Below, piece after piece: positions 34,866-43,848 of a DNA stretch of 53,083 bases (position 1 is the first letter of the stretch; every line of letters begins with the position of its first letter). The position numbers and the translations under genes are program-made. Under the pieces are notes generated by a model. It did no database searches. It was not told the origin of the DNA and saw nothing but the letters and a program-made list of their open reading frames with translations. The DNA lies in assembly GCA_947491475.1 (NCBI GenBank), contig CANLKN010000011.1, positions 1 through 53,083 on the forward strand, in the 5' to 3' direction. The DNA comes from Akkermansiaceae bacterium. GTDB taxonomy: Bacteria; Verrucomicrobiota; Verrucomicrobiia; Verrucomicrobiales; Akkermansiaceae.

Positions 34866-35150
34866 TCAGATCAGATCGAGCGATTCGCCTTCCTTCAGAC
34901 GGACGATGGCTTTTTTCCAGTGGTTGGTGCGGCCGGCATCAGCACGGCGCTTACGGCGTTGTTTGCCGTCACAGTTGGCAGTGCGGACTGCGACGACGGT
35001 TTTCTCGAAGAGTTGCTCGACGGCTTGTTTGATCTCGAGCTTGTTCGCGCGTCGATCGACCTCGAGGGTGACTTCGTTGTTCGTCTCTTGAAGCATGGTG
35101 GCCTTCTCGCTGAGACGGACGTTTTTGATGACCTGGTAAATGTCTTTCAT
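34866..35150 (-). CDS. rplW: 50S ribosomal protein L23
   Basis: The 94-residue protein has the L23 pattern VIKNVRLSEKATML, EVDRRANKLEIKQAVEQLF and VAVRTAN. It lies at the tunnel exit and docks the signal recognition particle and trigger factor. It lies between rplD (23-base gap) and rplB. Confidence 0.97.
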   Translation of the reverse strand: MKDIYQVIKNVRLSEKATMLQETNNEVTLEVDRRANKLEIKQAVEQLFEKTVVAVRTANCDGKQRRKRRADAGRTNHWKKAIVRLKEGESLDLI

Positions 35151-35173
35151 GATCTCGGTGTGGGGTCCGGGGT

Positions 35174-35782
35174 TCAGGCGCTGCGCAGCGCGAGAGTTTG
35201 AAGCGCGTCACCGACAAGAATGACGGTGTTGGCGAGGAGAAGTTCTTCGACGTTCACGTCGTTGCCGGTGACGAGTTGCACCCAGGCGACGTTGCGGCCG
35301 GCAAGGTAGGTGGACTCATCGAAGGAATTGGAAACCACCAGAATCTTGCCTGGTGCGGTGATTGCGTTGATGGCGGCGATGAACGACTTGGTCTTGCCAT
35401 CGGCCACGGCGAAGGAATCCACCAGCTTGATTTTTTCCGCGCGGACGAGGTCGCCGATGACGCGGCGCAGGGCAAGCTTGCGCACGGTCTTGGTGACTTT
35501 CTTCGAGTAATCGCGTGGACGCGGACCGAAGACCACACCACCGCCGACGAAAATCGGGGCGCGTTTGTCGCCGTGACGGGCGTTGCCGGTGCCCTTCTGC
35601 TTGTAGATCTTCTTGTTGTTGCCGGAGACTTCGCCGCGGGTTTTGGTGCAGGCGGAGCCGGAGCGGCGGTTGGCGCGGTAGGCGGTGACGAGATCGTGCA
35701 CGGCTTGACGGCCTTTTTCCGGACCGACCAGCACGAGGTTGGCGGCCTGGGCGTCTTCGACGGTGAGTGACTTGGCGGACAT
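35174..35782 (-). CDS. rplD: 50S ribosomal protein L4
   Basis: The 202-residue protein is normal in length. The tunnel loop KTRGEVSGNNKKIYKQKGTG and GPRPRDYSKKV are diagnostic. In many bacteria L4 represses the S10 operon at its leader; I see no such leader here, since fusA lies directly upstream of rpsJ. Confidence 0.97.
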   Translation of the reverse strand: MSAKSLTVEDAQAANLVLVGPEKGRQAVHDLVTAYRANRRSGSACTKTRGEVSGNNKKIYKQKGTGNARHGDKRAPIFVGGGVVFGPRPRDYSKKVTKTVRKLALRRVIGDLVRAEKIKLVDSFAVADGKTKSFIAAINAITAPGKILVVSNSFDESTYLAGRNVAWVQLVTGNDVNVEELLLANTVILVGDALQTLALRSA

Positions 35783-35819
35783 GACTTGGAATCTTGAGAG
35801 TTAAACAATTGCCCTGATA

Positions 35820-36455
35820 TCAGGCGGTCTTTTTCTTGGCGGCGCGCACCCTGACATAACTGCCCTTGGTGCCTGGAACTGCTCCGGAAACGAGGATTAC
35901 GCCATCCTCAGGGCGAACGGCGACGACTTTGAGATTTTGCACGGTGGTGCGGTTGGTGCCCATGTGGCCGGGCATTTTCTGGTTTTTCCAGACGCGGCCG
36001 GGTGTCGAGCGGCAACCGATGGCGCCTGTCCGGCGGTGCATCATTGAACCGTGGGTCATGCGGAGGCCGCCGAAGCCGTGGCGCTTGACGGCACCCTGGA
36101 AACCCTTGCCCTTGGCTTCGCCGATCACGTCCACCCATTGGCCGGCGGTGAAGGTTTCCATGCCGGGATGCGCATCCGGAGCGGTGGCATCGTTTTCAAG
36201 ACGGAACTCACGGACGAAGCGCTTGGGCGTGGAGCCGGATTTCTTGAAGTGACCCAGCGCCGGTTTTGGGACGCGTTGCTCCTTTTGATCGTCGAAGCCG
36301 ACTTGCACGGCGGTGTAGCCGTCCTTCTCCGGAGTCTTAGTCTGGAGAATGGTGTTGCCGGAAACGTCGATGACGGTGACAGGAATCATGATCCCTGCCT
36401 GTTGGTCGAACAGGCGGGTCATACCGAGTTTTTTGCCGAGAAGGCCGAGTGACAT
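35820..36455 (-). CDS. rplC: 50S ribosomal protein L3
   Basis: The 211-residue protein begins MSLGLLGKKLGMTRLF. The central finger contains KGFQGAVKRHGFGG and GCRSTPGRVWKNQKMPGHMG. It is an early assembly protein near the peptidyl-transferase centre. The 56-base gap to rpsJ holds an AAATTTG-type repeat. Confidence 0.98.
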   Translation of the reverse strand: MSLGLLGKKLGMTRLFDQQAGIMIPVTVIDVSGNTILQTKTPEKDGYTAVQVGFDDQKEQRVPKPALGHFKKSGSTPKRFVREFRLENDATAPDAHPGMETFTAGQWVDVIGEAKGKGFQGAVKRHGFGGLRMTHGSMMHRRTGAIGCRSTPGRVWKNQKMPGHMGTNRTTVQNLKVVAVRPEDGVILVSGAVPGTKGSYVRVRAAKKKTA

Positions 36456-36462
36456 GGCGGTG

Positions 36463-36493
36463 GAAATTTAAGATTTGAAATTTGAAATTTGAG
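36463..36493. repeat. AAATTTG heptamer repeat in the rpsJ-rplC gap
   Basis: Four near-identical heptamers (AAATTTA, AGATTTG, AAATTTG, AAATTTG) occur in a row just upstream of rplC. Unlike the other two spacers, only one arm is present. It is much more A+T-rich than the flanking genes. Confidence 0.6.
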
Positions 36494-36511
36494 AAACCTG
36501 ATGGCGGAAAC

Positions 36512-36820
36512 TCAGATGCGGATGGTGATGTCCACACCGGCCGGCAGGTTGAGCTTCTTGAGCTCGTCCACGGTGCGGGCGGTGGGATCGACGATGTCGA
36601 GCAGGCGCTTGTGGGTGCGGATTTCGAATTGCTCGGCGGACTTCTTGTTCACGTGGACCGAACGGTTGACGGAGAACTTTTCGATGCGGGTGGGAAGCGG
36701 GATCGGGCCGGCGACGCGGGCGCCGGTGCGCTTGGCGGTCTCCACGATTTCCTGGGCGGAGCGGTCGATCGCGCGGTGATCGAAGGCGCGAAGGCGGATG
36801 CGGATTTTCTGGTTTTCCAT
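36512..36820 (-). CDS. rpsJ: 30S ribosomal protein S10
   Basis: The 102-residue protein is normal in length, with [15 protein letters not shown] near the start, [17 protein letters not shown] in the middle and [17 protein letters not shown] at the end. S10 also acts with NusB in transcription antitermination. It follows fusA by 52 bases with no tuf gene between them. The start is preceded by CCACCTCCACC. Confidence 0.98.
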   Translation of the reverse strand: MENQKIRIRLRAFDHRAIDRSAQEIVETAKRTGARVAGPIPLPTRIEKFSVNRSVHVNKKSAEQFEIRTHKRLLDIVDPTARTVDELKKLNLPAGVDITIRI

Positions 36821-36872
36821 GGTGGAGGTGGTGTGACGGTTTACGTGGTGGTTCTACAGGGCGAGTAATCGG

Positions 36873-39014
36873 TTAACCTAGGCGGTCACTAACGATCTCT
36901 TCGACGATGTTGGTGGGGACTTGCTCGAAATGGGATGGGGTCATCGCGTAGGACGCGCGGCCGGAGGAAAGGGTGCGCACGGCGGTGGAATAGCCGAACA
37001 TTTCCTTAAGTGGAACATTGGCATGCACGATGGAGAGCTTGCCTTTCATTTCAGTGTTTTGGATGTGCCCGCGGCGACGGGAAAGATCACCCATCACGTC
37101 GCCCTGATAGTCGTCCGGAGTGGAGACTTCGACGGCCATGATAGGCTCTAACAAAATGGACTTGGCCTTCTTGAAACCGTCCTTCATCGCGAAGATGGCG
37201 GCCATGGTGAAGGCGTTCTCGTTGGAATCCACATCATGGTAGGAACCGCCGAGGATATCGACATGGACGTCGATCACCGGATAACCGGCGATGATGCCAT
37301 TGGTCATGGCTTCGTTCACGCCCTTGTAAACGGCACTGATGTAATCTTTCGGAATCTCGCCGCCGACCACCTTGTTTTCAATGGTAAGGCCCTTGCCCTT
37401 TTCGTTGGGCTTCATCTCAAGACGGACGTGGCCGTATTGGCCGCGGCCGCCGGACTGCTTGACGAGTTTGCCCTCGCCGGCGGCGGCCTTGGTGATGGTT
37501 TCGCGGTAGGCGATTTGTGGCGCGCCGGTGTTGGCCTCGACCTTGAACTCGCGGCGGATGCGGTCGATGATGATCTCAAGGTGGAGCTCGCCCATGCCGG
37601 AAATGATGGTCTGGCCGGTTTCCTCGTCGGTCTTGACCATGAAGGTGGGATCTTCTTCGGAAAGGCGGTTGAGGGCGAGGGCGAGTTTCTCCTGGTCCGC
37701 TTTGGTCTTCGGTTCGACGGCCATGGAAATGACCGGCTCCGGGAAAGTCGGGGGTTCGAGCAAAACGTCGTGGCCGTGAGCGGCGAGTGTGTCGCCGGTA
37801 GTGACGTTTTTGAGGCCGACCATGGCAGCGATGTCACCAGCGTAACAAGCATCGATGTCCTTGTGCTCGTTGGCCTGGATTTGAATCAAACGGCCGACGC
37901 GTTCGCTGCGGCGGGTGCGCGGATTGTAAACCGTGTCGCCCTTCTTGATGACACCGGAATAGACGCGGAAGAATACCAGTTTGCCGACGAACTTGTCCGC
38001 CCAGAGTTTGAAGGCTAGGGCGGTGAACTTGCCCTGGTCGGTGGTGGGTACCTCGATCTTCTCCTCTTCGTTGTCGGGGTTCATGCCGACGGCGGCGGGG
38101 ATGTCAAGCGGGCTGGGAAGATAATCAACGACGGCGTCGAGCAGATATTGGACACCCTTGTTTTTGAAAGCGGAGCCACCGGCAACGGGGACCAGCTTGT
38201 TGGCGATGGTGGCGCGGCGGATGCCTTGTTTGAGTTCCTCTAGCGAAACCGTTTCCTCCAGCAGAAATTTTTCACCGACCTGCTCATCGACATCGGCCAC
38301 CGCGTGGACGAGTTCCTGATAGGCTTCGGCGGCGATGTCCTTGAGATCGCCCTCAAGCTCCTTGATGTGATAGGTGGAACCATATTTCTCGTCGTCCGAG
38401 AAATAAACCGCCCGCTGGTTGACGACGTCGATCTGGCCGGCTAGATGGTCTTCGCAGCCGATCGGGATCAGGATGCGCACGGCATTGGCACCGAGTTTTT
38501 CCTTCACCTCGTGAAACACGTTGTCGAAGTTCGCGCCGGTGCGGTCCATCTTATTGACGAACACGATGCGCGGCACCTGATACTTGGTGGCCTGACGCCA
38601 GACGGTTTCGCTCTGCGGTTGCACTCCGGCGACTCCGCAAAAAACGACAATCGCACCATCCAACACGCGCAGCGAGCGCTCGACTTCGGCGGTGAAATCC
38701 ACGTGGCCGGGAGTATCGATGATGTTGATGCGCTGCTTCTGCTCGGGGAAAAGTTTCACGGTCCCCTCTTCGGCGCGCTGCCACCATTCGGTGGTCACGG
38801 CGGCGGAGGTGATGGTGATTCCGCGCTCGCGCTCCTGCTCCATCCAGTCGGTGGTGGCGGCACCGTCGTGCACCTCGCCGATCTTGTGGATCATGCCGGT
38901 GTAGAAAAGAATCCGCTCCGTGAGGGTAGTCTTACCCGCATCAATGTGCGCGGCGATCCCGATATTCCGGGTGCGCTCGAGCACGTATTGGCGGTTTGGA
39001 CTGTTCGGATTCAC
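36873..39014 (-). CDS. fusA: Elongation factor G
   Basis: The 713-residue GTPase drives translocation. G1 is AHIDAGKTT (22-30), the switch RGIT is at 64-67, G3 is DTPGH (100-104) and G4 is NKMD (154-157), all canonical in contrast to the paralogue at 5254-7335. Domains II to V follow with normal length. The start codon is GTG at 39014, with no Shine-Dalgarno sequence. It lies between rpsG (30 bases) and rpsJ. Confidence 0.98.
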   Translation of the reverse strand: MNPNSPNRQYVLERTRNIGIAAHIDAGKTTLTERILFYTGMIHKIGEVHDGAATTDWMEQERERGITITSAAVTTEWWQRAEEGTVKLFPEQKQRINIIDTPGHVDFTAEVERSLRVLDGAIVVFCGVAGVQPQSETVWRQATKYQVPRIVFVNKMDRTGANFDNVFHEVKEKLGANAVRILIPIGCEDHLAGQIDVVNQRAVYFSDDEKYGSTYHIKELEGDLKDIAAEAYQELVHAVADVDEQVGEKFLLEETVSLEELKQGIRRATIANKLVPVAGGSAFKNKGVQYLLDAVVDYLPSPLDIPAAVGMNPDNEEEKIEVPTTDQGKFTALAFKLWADKFVGKLVFFRVYSGVIKKGDTVYNPRTRRSERVGRLIQIQANEHKDIDACYAGDIAAMVGLKNVTTGDTLAAHGHDVLLEPPTFPEPVISMAVEPKTKADQEKLALALNRLSEEDPTFMVKTDEETGQTIISGMGELHLEIIIDRIRREFKVEANTGAPQIAYRETITKAAAGEGKLVKQSGGRGQYGHVRLEMKPNEKGKGLTIENKVVGGEIPKDYISAVYKGVNEAMTNGIIAGYPVIDVHVDILGGSYHDVDSNENAFTMAAIFAMKDGFKKAKSILLEPIMAVEVSTPDDYQGDVMGDLSRRRGHIQNTEMKGKLSIVHANVPLKEMFGYSTAVRTLSSGRASYAMTPSHFEQVPTNIVEEIVSDRLG

Positions 39015-39044
39015 GGACGGGAAAATGCGGAACGCGTATCGTTG

Positions 39045-39518
39045 TTAGAAACGGAAGTGGGCGAAGGCGCGGTTTGCCTGGGCCATCTTGTGGACGTCGT
39101 CGCGCTTGCGGACGGCTGCACCCTGGTTGTTGGCGGCGTCCTTGATCTCGTTGGCGAGAGCGACGTGCATCGGGGTGCCCTTGCGATTGCGGGCATAACT
39201 CACGAGCCAGCGCATCGAGAGTGACTCGGAACGATCCGGTGCCACTTCGAGCGGAACCTGATAGGTCGCACCACCGACGCGGCGGGATTTCACTTCCACG
39301 CGTGGTTTGGAATTTTCCACGGCACGGGTGATGACTTCGAGCGGATCGACCGTGTCGATGCCTTCGTTGGCGCGCTCGATCGCAGCGTAAACGATGCGTT
39401 GCGCGAGGGAGCGCTTGCCGTCGCGCATCACCTTGCTGATGAGGTGACCGACGAGGGGGCTGTCATAACGGGGATCGCGGCGATCCGGCTTTTCAAAAAC
39501 TCGCTTGCGGCGTGGCAT
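39045..39518 (-). CDS. rpsG: 30S ribosomal protein S7
   Basis: The 157-residue protein is normal in length, beginning MPRRKRVFEKPDRRDPRYDS, with KPRVEVKSRRVGGATYQVP and the ending AFAHFRF. It nucleates assembly of the 30S head. It follows rpsL by 35 bases as in the str operon. Confidence 0.98.
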   Translation of the reverse strand: MPRRKRVFEKPDRRDPRYDSPLVGHLISKVMRDGKRSLAQRIVYAAIERANEGIDTVDPLEVITRAVENSKPRVEVKSRRVGGATYQVPLEVAPDRSESLSMRWLVSYARNRKGTPMHVALANEIKDAANNQGAAVRKRDDVHKMAQANRAFAHFRF

Positions 39519-39553
39519 GGCGTTGAGTGGGTAAAGTTAGGATTGAATGAGGA

Positions 39554-39967
39554 TTACTTCTTCCCGCCTTTTTTGGCAGGAGCGGCGACGGCACCGGGCT
39601 TCGGACGCTTCGCACCGTATTTGGAACGCGATTGGCGGCGCTTATCGACGCCGAGGGTGTCGAGCGAACCGCGGACGATGTGGTAGCGGACACCTGGAAG
39701 GTCCTTCACCCGGCCACCACGAACGAGCACGATCGAGTGTTCCTGAAGGTTGTGGCCTTCACCGCCGATGTAGGCAATGACTTCGAATCCGTTGGTGAGG
39801 CGCACCTTGGCCACTTTACGGAGAGCCGAGTTCGGCTTCTTGGGCGTGCGGGTCATTACCTGAAGGCAAACTCCGCGGCGCTGTGGACAGTTCACAAGTG
39901 CGGGTGACTTCGACTTTTCGGCCGGAGTGTGGCGTCCCTTGCGAACGAGCTGATTGATGGTCGGCAT
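39554..39967 (-). CDS. rpsL: 30S ribosomal protein S12
   Basis: The start at 39967 ([12 protein letters not shown]) gives 137 residues; 12 further upstream codons are open but not S12-like. [17 protein letters not shown] carries the lysine whose changes give streptomycin resistance, here wild type, and [13 protein letters not shown] is the second decoding loop. The tail is Ala/Lys-rich and about 12 residues longer than usual. CAGGAA nine bases before ATG is a Shine-Dalgarno candidate. It is the first gene of the supercluster. Confidence 0.98.
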   Translation of the reverse strand: MPTINQLVRKGRHTPAEKSKSPALVNCPQRRGVCLQVMTRTPKKPNSALRKVAKVRLTNGFEVIAYIGGEGHNLQEHSIVLVRGGRVKDLPGVRYHIVRGSLDTLGVDKRRQSRSKYGAKRPKPGAVAAPAKKGGKK

Positions 39968-40126
39968 GATTTCCTGCGTGGTTCTGGTTTGGCATTGGGA
40001 CAAACCGGAGCGACGACGAGGAAACCTCGCTGAAGCTTTTCTCCGGAGCTGACCCGATAAATTTTCCCTTTGTATGATGATCAGCCGCTTCGGAAAAAAG
40101 TCGGCAGACCGCGTTGCGGGGCGGCG

Positions 40127-40154
40127 AATCTAGGAATCAAACCCGACCTGACAA
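40127..40154 (-). promoter_or_regulatory. Candidate promoter of the str-S10-spc cluster
   Basis: On the minus strand TTGTCA (40154-40149) and TAGATT (40132-40127) are separated by 16 bases, five and four matches to the sigma-70 boxes. An A/T-rich stretch with long A and T runs (about 40155-40200) lies just upstream, as in UP elements of strong promoters. The leader to rpsL would be about 150 bases. The rest of the 404-base gap (39968-40371) holds no gene. TTGACG at 40302-40307 could be the -35 box for the divergent ompH-like gene, but no good -10 follows. Confidence 0.45.
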
Positions 40155-40371
40155 GTCCTATTTTACGTTTTTAAGGATATTTTTTTAAATCCATATTTTG
40201 AAAGGGGAAAACCGCTCCGCAGAAAAGGTATGGATAGGCGGGTCTGTGTTGAAAAATTTCACATTTCGACGCTTTCGCACAGATTTCCCCCGGGATGGGC
40301 GTTGACGAACCGTATTTTTCCATGCAGCTTGCTCCCGAAATCCGCTTTGCGGAACTTTACCCCACGAATCC

Positions 40372-41013
40372 ATGAGAATCATCCGTCGTTTCCTCGCCAC
40401 CGCACTCGCGGCCGCCCTGATCACCACCGCTGCCGCTCAAGACGGCAGGCTCAACATCGCTACGGTGGATATGCAGGAGCTCTTCAAGCAATACTACCGC
40501 ACCAACGAAGCACAGAAGCAGATCAACGTTGAGCGCGCCCGTATCCAGAAAGACAACAACGAGCGCCTCTCCCGCATCCGCGACCTCGAAGAAAGCCTCG
40601 GAAACCTCCGCAAGCAACTCGAAGATCCATCCATCAGTGATTCCAAGAAACAATCGCTCTTCAAGGATTGGCAGATGCAACAGCAGGAAGGCATCGCCCT
40701 TGACCGCGAACGCCGCGAGTTCCTCCAACGGCGCAATCAGGCGCTCAATGAAAAGATGGTCCAGCGCATGAAGGGCATCCTCGAGGAAATCCGCAAACTC
40801 GTCGAAGAACAGGCCAAGGTGGACAATTACGATTACGTCTTCGACAAATCCGGCCTCAGCACCTCACAGGTTCCTTTCCTGCTTTACACCAAGGACGCCA
40901 CGGACATCACCGCCGGCCTGCTCAAGCAGCTTAACAAGGACGCTCCGGCGGATTCACTTCCAGCAGCTGGCGAGACCGCTCCGGAAATCCCGGCTCCCGC
41001 ACCGGTCGAATAA
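40372..41013 (+). CDS. Periplasmic chaperone, OmpH/Skp family
   Basis: The 213-residue protein has a signal peptide (cleavage after TTAAA, about residue 22). It then shows the Skp/OmpH pattern: RLNIATVDMQELFKQYY, a long charged coiled coil (about 45-150) forming the tentacles, and the VFDKSG segment. It is longer than E. coli Skp by a Pro/Ala-rich tail. It should bind outer-membrane proteins on their way through the periplasm. The lpxD gene follows after 19 bases, the same pairing as skp-lpxD elsewhere. Confidence 0.9.
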   Translation: MRIIRRFLATALAAALITTAAAQDGRLNIATVDMQELFKQYYRTNEAQKQINVERARIQKDNNERLSRIRDLEESLGNLRKQLEDPSISDSKKQSLFKDWQMQQQEGIALDRERREFLQRRNQALNEKMVQRMKGILEEIRKLVEEQAKVDNYDYVFDKSGLSTSQVPFLLYTKDATDITAGLLKQLNKDAPADSLPAAGETAPEIPAPAPVE

Positions 41014-41032
41014 TCCCCAGCGATTTCCCGCG

Positions 41033-42082
41033 TTGGCCATCGCCCTCACGCTTTCCGAGCTCGCCCGTTGGATCGATGGAAACATCGTCCGGGGCGGGCT
41101 CGATTCGTCTTACACTGGCATGTCCGCGCTCGATGCGGCAGGCCCGAATGACGTCAGTTTTCTCGGCAACGAAAAGTATTTCGGCCAGTTCGAGCAAACC
41201 CAGGCCGGCGCGGTGATCGTGCCGCGCGGCGTCACTGGCGGCCCCGAGGGCACGGCCCTGATCGCCGTGAACAACCCGACATTCGCCTTTTCCACCGTGG
41301 TCCGGCATTTTGCCGCCGCCAGCCGCTCCTTCTGCCCCGGCGTCTCGCCGCAGGCATTTGTGGATCCATCCGCCGTGCTTGATCCCGCTAAAACCTGCGT
41401 CCATCCCGGGGCAGTCATCATGGCCGGTGCCATCGTCGGCGATGGCTGCGAGATCGGCCCCAACAGCGTGATTTGCGAAAACGCCGTCCTTGGCCGCGAT
41501 TGTCACCTCATGGCGAACACCACCGTGCGCGAACGATGCGTGCTCGGCGATCGTGTCATCCTACAGCCCGGGGCCGTCGTTGGCTCCGATGGCTACGGCT
41601 ACGAACTCGTCGATGGCCGCCACGTCAAAATCGAGCAAGTTGGCATCGTGGAAATCCACGACGACGTCGAGATCGGCTCAAACACCACCATCGACCGCGC
41701 CCGTTTCGGCAAAACCGTGATCGGCGAGGGCACCAAAATCGACAACCTCGTCCAGATCGGCCACAACTGCGTGATCGGCAAACACTGCCTCATCGTCGCC
41801 CTCTGCGGGGTTTCCGGCAGCACGCGCTTCGGCGACTACGTCACCATGGCCGGCCAAGCCGGGACTGGCGGGCACATCGCCATTGGCGACAAGGCGACCA
41901 TCGCCGGCCGCACCGGAATCACCACCAACCTTCCCGGGGGCGAGGTCTATGCCGGTTTTCCCGCCATGCCTTTCCGCGAGGAAATGAAAATTCGTGCCAG
42001 TGTGCGCCGCCTGCCCAAGCTCGTCGAACGCGTCAAGGCGCTCGAACAAGCGCTCAAAACCAAGAGCGCCCCGGGAGATTGA
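41033..42082 (+). CDS. lpxD: UDP-3-O-acylglucosamine N-acyltransferase
   Basis: The 349-residue enzyme adds the second acyl chain in lipid A synthesis. Residues 1-100 are the N-terminal uridine-binding domain (VSFLGNEKYFGQF). A left-handed beta-helix of hexapeptide repeats follows, with the conserved GSDGYGY (184-190) and catalytic His244 in QIGHNCVIG. A C-terminal helix ends the protein. The start codon appears to be TTG at 41033; no ATG fits the conserved N-terminus. It shows that the organism makes lipid A. Confidence 0.95.
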   Translation: MAIALTLSELARWIDGNIVRGGLDSSYTGMSALDAAGPNDVSFLGNEKYFGQFEQTQAGAVIVPRGVTGGPEGTALIAVNNPTFAFSTVVRHFAAASRSFCPGVSPQAFVDPSAVLDPAKTCVHPGAVIMAGAIVGDGCEIGPNSVICENAVLGRDCHLMANTTVRERCVLGDRVILQPGAVVGSDGYGYELVDGRHVKIEQVGIVEIHDDVEIGSNTTIDRARFGKTVIGEGTKIDNLVQIGHNCVIGKHCLIVALCGVSGSTRFGDYVTMAGQAGTGGHIAIGDKATIAGRTGITTNLPGGEVYAGFPAMPFREEMKIRASVRRLPKLVERVKALEQALKTKSAPGD

Positions 42083-42180
42083 TCTCCACGGATCATGCGT
42101 GCGCCCGCACGCGCAATCCGTAGGCGGCGAATCAGTCAAAATGCTTGCGTGTCGGCCGCTCCGCGCCTACTGCCACCGGC

Positions 42181-42606
42181 ATGGCTCTTGAAACCACACT
42201 GATTCTGTTCAAACCGGACGCGATTGAGAAAAACCTCACCGGCAAGGTGCTTGCCCGCTTCGAGGACGCGGGCTTCGTCATTCGCGCCATCAAAATGATG
42301 AAACTCGATGACGCGGTGCTGCGCGAACACTACTCGCACATCGCCGACAAGCCGTTCTTCCCTGAAATCGTCAAATTTATGAGCAAGACGCCGGTCATCG
42401 CGCTGGCGCTGCAGGGCGAGGACGTCATCAACAAGGTGCGCGACCTGCTCGGCCCCACCAATTCAAAGGCCGCAGCTCCCGGCACCATCCGCGGTGATTT
42501 GGGAGAGGATGTGATGGTCAACGTCTGCCACGCCTCGGATTCCGCCGAAGCCGCAGCCGCCGAGATCAAGCGCTTCTTCAGCGACGGCGAGGTCTTCTCG
42601 TTCTGA
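42181..42606 (+). CDS. ndk: Nucleoside diphosphate kinase
   Basis: From ATG at 42181 the protein is 141 residues, normal for Ndk. Lys11 (FKPDA) binds the phosphates and His117 (NVCHASDS) is the phosphorylated histidine; RGDLGED and the ending EVFSF-type tail are conserved. The frame is open 12 codons further upstream, but ETTLILFKPDA fits the usual N-terminus. A dispersed repeat with a terminator-like hairpin follows 10 bases after the stop. Confidence 0.97.
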   Translation: MALETTLILFKPDAIEKNLTGKVLARFEDAGFVIRAIKMMKLDDAVLREHYSHIADKPFFPEIVKFMSKTPVIALALQGEDVINKVRDLLGPTNSKAAAPGTIRGDLGEDVMVNVCHASDSAEAAAAEIKRFFSDGEVFSF

Positions 42607-42616
42607 AAACGGGGGA

Positions 42617-42728
42617 TGGGCTTCCAGCCCGTCTCGGACGGCGGGCATCTTGCCTGACGTGTCGGCTTTTCAGGTGACAGTCCAGGCTGGAAGCCCGGAT
42701 TCCGAAACAGCCATGATGGCTGTTCTCC
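42617..42728 (+). repeat. Dispersed repeat, full copy with terminator-like hairpin
   Basis: The element matches 13641-13756 along its length: the palindrome GGGCTTCCAGCCC, GCGGGCATCTTGCCTG, the arm CAGGCTGGAAGCC at 42683, and the hairpin AACAGCC-atgat-GGCTGTT. It directly follows ndk and may serve as its transcription stop. Confidence 0.8.
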
Positions 42729-42789
42729 ATTTTTAGAGCCGCGAAATCCGGACTTTCCGCCACGGCGTGGAGGCGATTGAATCACCCGC

Positions 42790-43260
42790 ATGATCGACAT
42801 GCTGGTGCGCCTTTATGATTTGCCGGATTCCACGCAACTCTACGCGGAAGTCGCCGCCCAAGGCGTGACTCTGCGCCGCGCCCGTGCTTTTGAAAAACAA
42901 ACCGTGACCTCGTTCGCCCGGGAGCATTTTTCCGAAAAATGGGCGAGCGAGGTGGAGGTGGCGCTCAGCCGCCAGCCGGTCGCTTGTTTCATTGCCACGC
43001 GCGAACGCCGGATTCTCGGATTCGCTTGTTACGATACCACCCAGCGCGGGTTTTTCGGGCCGACCGGAGTGCTTGAGGAAACCCGCGGGCTCGGGCTAGG
43101 CAAGGCGCTGCTGATGAAATCCCTGGAGGCGCTGCGCGAGCTCGGCCATGCCTATGGCATCATCGGCGGCGTGGGACCGGCTGAGTTTTATGCCAAAGCC
43201 TGCGGCGCCATCGAAATCCCCGGCAGTGACCCTGGAACCTATGTGGACCTGCTGCCGTGA
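42790..43260 (+). CDS. GNAT-family N-acetyltransferase
   Basis: The 156-residue protein has the GNAT fold. The acetyl-CoA motif is EETRGLGLGKALL (pattern R-x-x-G-x-G) at about 97-109, preceded by the strand ILGFACYDTTQRGFFGPTGV. FYAKACGA matches the late motif B region. The substrate is unknown. It follows the repeat after ndk and ends seven bases before the convergent TM2 gene. Confidence 0.85.
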   Translation: MIDMLVRLYDLPDSTQLYAEVAAQGVTLRRARAFEKQTVTSFAREHFSEKWASEVEVALSRQPVACFIATRERRILGFACYDTTQRGFFGPTGVLEETRGLGLGKALLMKSLEALRELGHAYGIIGGVGPAEFYAKACGAIEIPGSDPGTYVDLLP

Positions 43261-43267
43261 GGTTGAC

Positions 43268-43669
43268 TTACAGATCCCGGTTGCGCTCATCCACCTGCCG
43301 GTTGAGTGTGCAGAAATCGTAGATCCAACCGATTCCCAGCAGCCCGCCAGTGAGCAACCACAGGATGCCGGCGCCGATTTTCCCCAGATAGAATCGGTGG
43401 ATGCCGAAAAGGCCGAGGAAGGTTTGCAGGATCCACGCCACCGAATAGTCGTATCTGCCCGCGGTGAAGCGGAAATCCGCCTTGCGGTCCATGCCTGGGA
43501 TCAGGAACAGGTCAATCAGCCATCCGATGCCCAGCAAGCCGAGGGTGAAGAACCAGATCGTGCCGGTGACCGGCTTGCCGTAGTAAAACCGGTGTGATCC
43601 GGTGAACCCGAATATCCACAACAGGTAGCCGATGGTTTTGCTGTGGGTGTCTCCTCGTTGCATATCCAT
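43268..43669 (-). CDS. Membrane protein with two TM2 domains
   Basis: From ATG at 43669 the protein is 133 residues and consists of two TM2 units in tandem. Each unit has two membrane helices and the pattern GxHRFYxGK (GSHRFYYGK and GIHRFYLGK) followed by GLLGIGWLID and GLLGIGWIYD. Most bacterial TM2 proteins have a single unit, so this is an internal duplication. Function is unknown. The frame is open to 43723, but the conserved start is MQRGDTHSKTIGYLL. Confidence 0.88.
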   Translation of the reverse strand: MDMQRGDTHSKTIGYLLWIFGFTGSHRFYYGKPVTGTIWFFTLGLLGIGWLIDLFLIPGMDRKADFRFTAGRYDYSVAWILQTFLGLFGIHRFYLGKIGAGILWLLTGGLLGIGWIYDFCTLNRQVDERNRDL

Positions 43670-43848
43670 GATGCAACGATAGCGCAAACGCGGCGGCCTT
43701 GGCCATGAAAATGTCCGCTGCATTCTGGCAGCGCTTGAGTAAAGGCTTCAGCCGATCTTCTGCTCCGTCTGCGCGGAAGACATGCTAAAGCATGGACTCC
43801 GACGCTCTTTAGGTTGCTGCGGGCTGCGAGCTTGTGTGAAACTCCGGC

